Assembly: GCF_963576615.1 (NCBI RefSeq)
Contig: NC_088714.1
Coordinates: 30,643,143 to 30,707,142, forward strand
From: Watersipora subatra
Taxonomy: Eukaryota; Bryozoa; Gymnolaemata; Cheilostomatida; Watersiporidae
Direction: 5' to 3'
Length of the DNA: 64,000 bases
The number at the start of each line of letters is the position of its first letter. Within the stretch, counting starts at the first letter, position 1. Positions 63,327 through 64,000 of the stretch are shown here, one piece after another. The notes under the pieces were generated by a model that worked only from the letters and a program-made list of their open reading frames with translations, searched no databases and was not told the DNA's origin. The translations under genes were made by a program, and so were the position numbers.

Positions 63327-64000
63327 GTAAGGCTTATGACTTGAGAATTTGTTTTAAAATGTCATATTCTCCACAGCTGACCCAGTCTGTGTCGTAATTA
63401 TTAATACAGATTTAAACTAAGAATGCTTTGCTTACCTAGACATAGAGAATAGACATAGAGAATAGGATAAGTATATACGCTAATGTTAGTATTGCAGTAT
63501 TTATTAGAAAATGACTCGGTAATGCTATCAGTCATGAGTATTTCCATGATTGGCTTATAACTGATAAAGGAGGCTGTGGTCGGTAGCTAATGGAAAAATA
63601 GGAAAAGCAACCATGCAGCTCCTGAAGCAGAGATTTCCTATTCGTTTTTAAATCGTTGAAATCCCTATGACTGGTGAGGGGAAACAGAAAAGGCCCAAAA
63701 CCATGAAAAACATACATATTTGGAATGTAGGAGGAAATCAATGTCTTTGGTCGTTTTAAGAAGAGTATAAAGTTTTCACACAGCAGCAACACAAAAAATC
63801 AACTCACTTTATGACTTCTGACTTATTCTACCACTTCTCTCCTATTATTTGATCAAAATGTGGCTCCTTGTAGGTGAGCGAAATGTGCAGATCATTTTAG
63901 GATTAATAATGTTACGATATTAATTTTTGATGTGTGCAAGAGATGAAAATTTGATTCCCGTGCCCCATCACGATTGGTTCATACACTTCTGTGAACAACG
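63327..64000. other. Start of ATG2 intron 12
   Basis: Begins with a GTAAGG donor. No exon or repeat could be supported to the window end. Confidence 0.5.

Overview
This is intron-rich, AT-rich animal nuclear DNA. The evidence is five recognisable eukaryotic genes with canonical GT-AG introns, and introns packed with hAT-type, TA-, TTA- and TTAA-flanked inverted-repeat elements, LINE reverse-transcriptase remnants, tRNA-derived SINEs and minisatellites. There are no prokaryotic operons, ribosome-binding sites or CRISPR arrays. A marine invertebrate, perhaps a spiralian, would fit, but nothing here fixes the species.

Layout. Minus strand, right to left: the last coding exon of COX7C (31042-31158); a complete but divergent alpha-tubulin lacking only its Met exon (28824 down to 15653); and COG8 (14066 down to 1916), whose first exon was not found and whose C-terminal exon(s) lie at or beyond the left edge. 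Plus strand: MRPL1, a mitochondrial ribosomal protein L1 (40798-50380, eight exons, 333 aa), then the 5' part of ATG2 (51289 to beyond the right edge, first 12 coding exons, about 561 aa). I joined exons by hand; the reading phases agree at every junction inside COG8, alpha-tubulin, MRPL1 and ATG2.

Between the two gene blocks (31.2-40.8 kb) lies a repeat-rich interval: one 5'-truncated LINE with an intact reverse-transcriptase C-terminal half, two more decayed reverse-transcriptase copies, a near-perfect 68-bp hairpin and a TA-flanked inverted-repeat element.

The most striking non-genic object is a 5.9-kb minisatellite of a 36-bp unit (about 165 copies, no net register change) filling 93% of one COG8 intron and ending 20 nt from that intron's splice donor. 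It is open in one frame on each strand, so it mimics very large proteins, but the long plus-strand frame has no ATG. The ATG2 introns hold four smaller minisatellites (21, 33, 24 and 21 bp). MRPL1 intron 2 contains a set of nested transposons with two intact 8-bp target-site duplications.

The genes do not form a pathway. They are housekeeping functions: Golgi tethering (COG8), microtubules (alpha-tubulin), respiratory complex IV (COX7C), mitochondrial translation (MRPL1) and autophagosomal lipid transfer (ATG2). I did not find a convincing new multi-gene system. The candidates worth checking are the COG8 intron array, the unusual alpha-tubulin, an orphan exon at 50930-51130 and the nested element structures.
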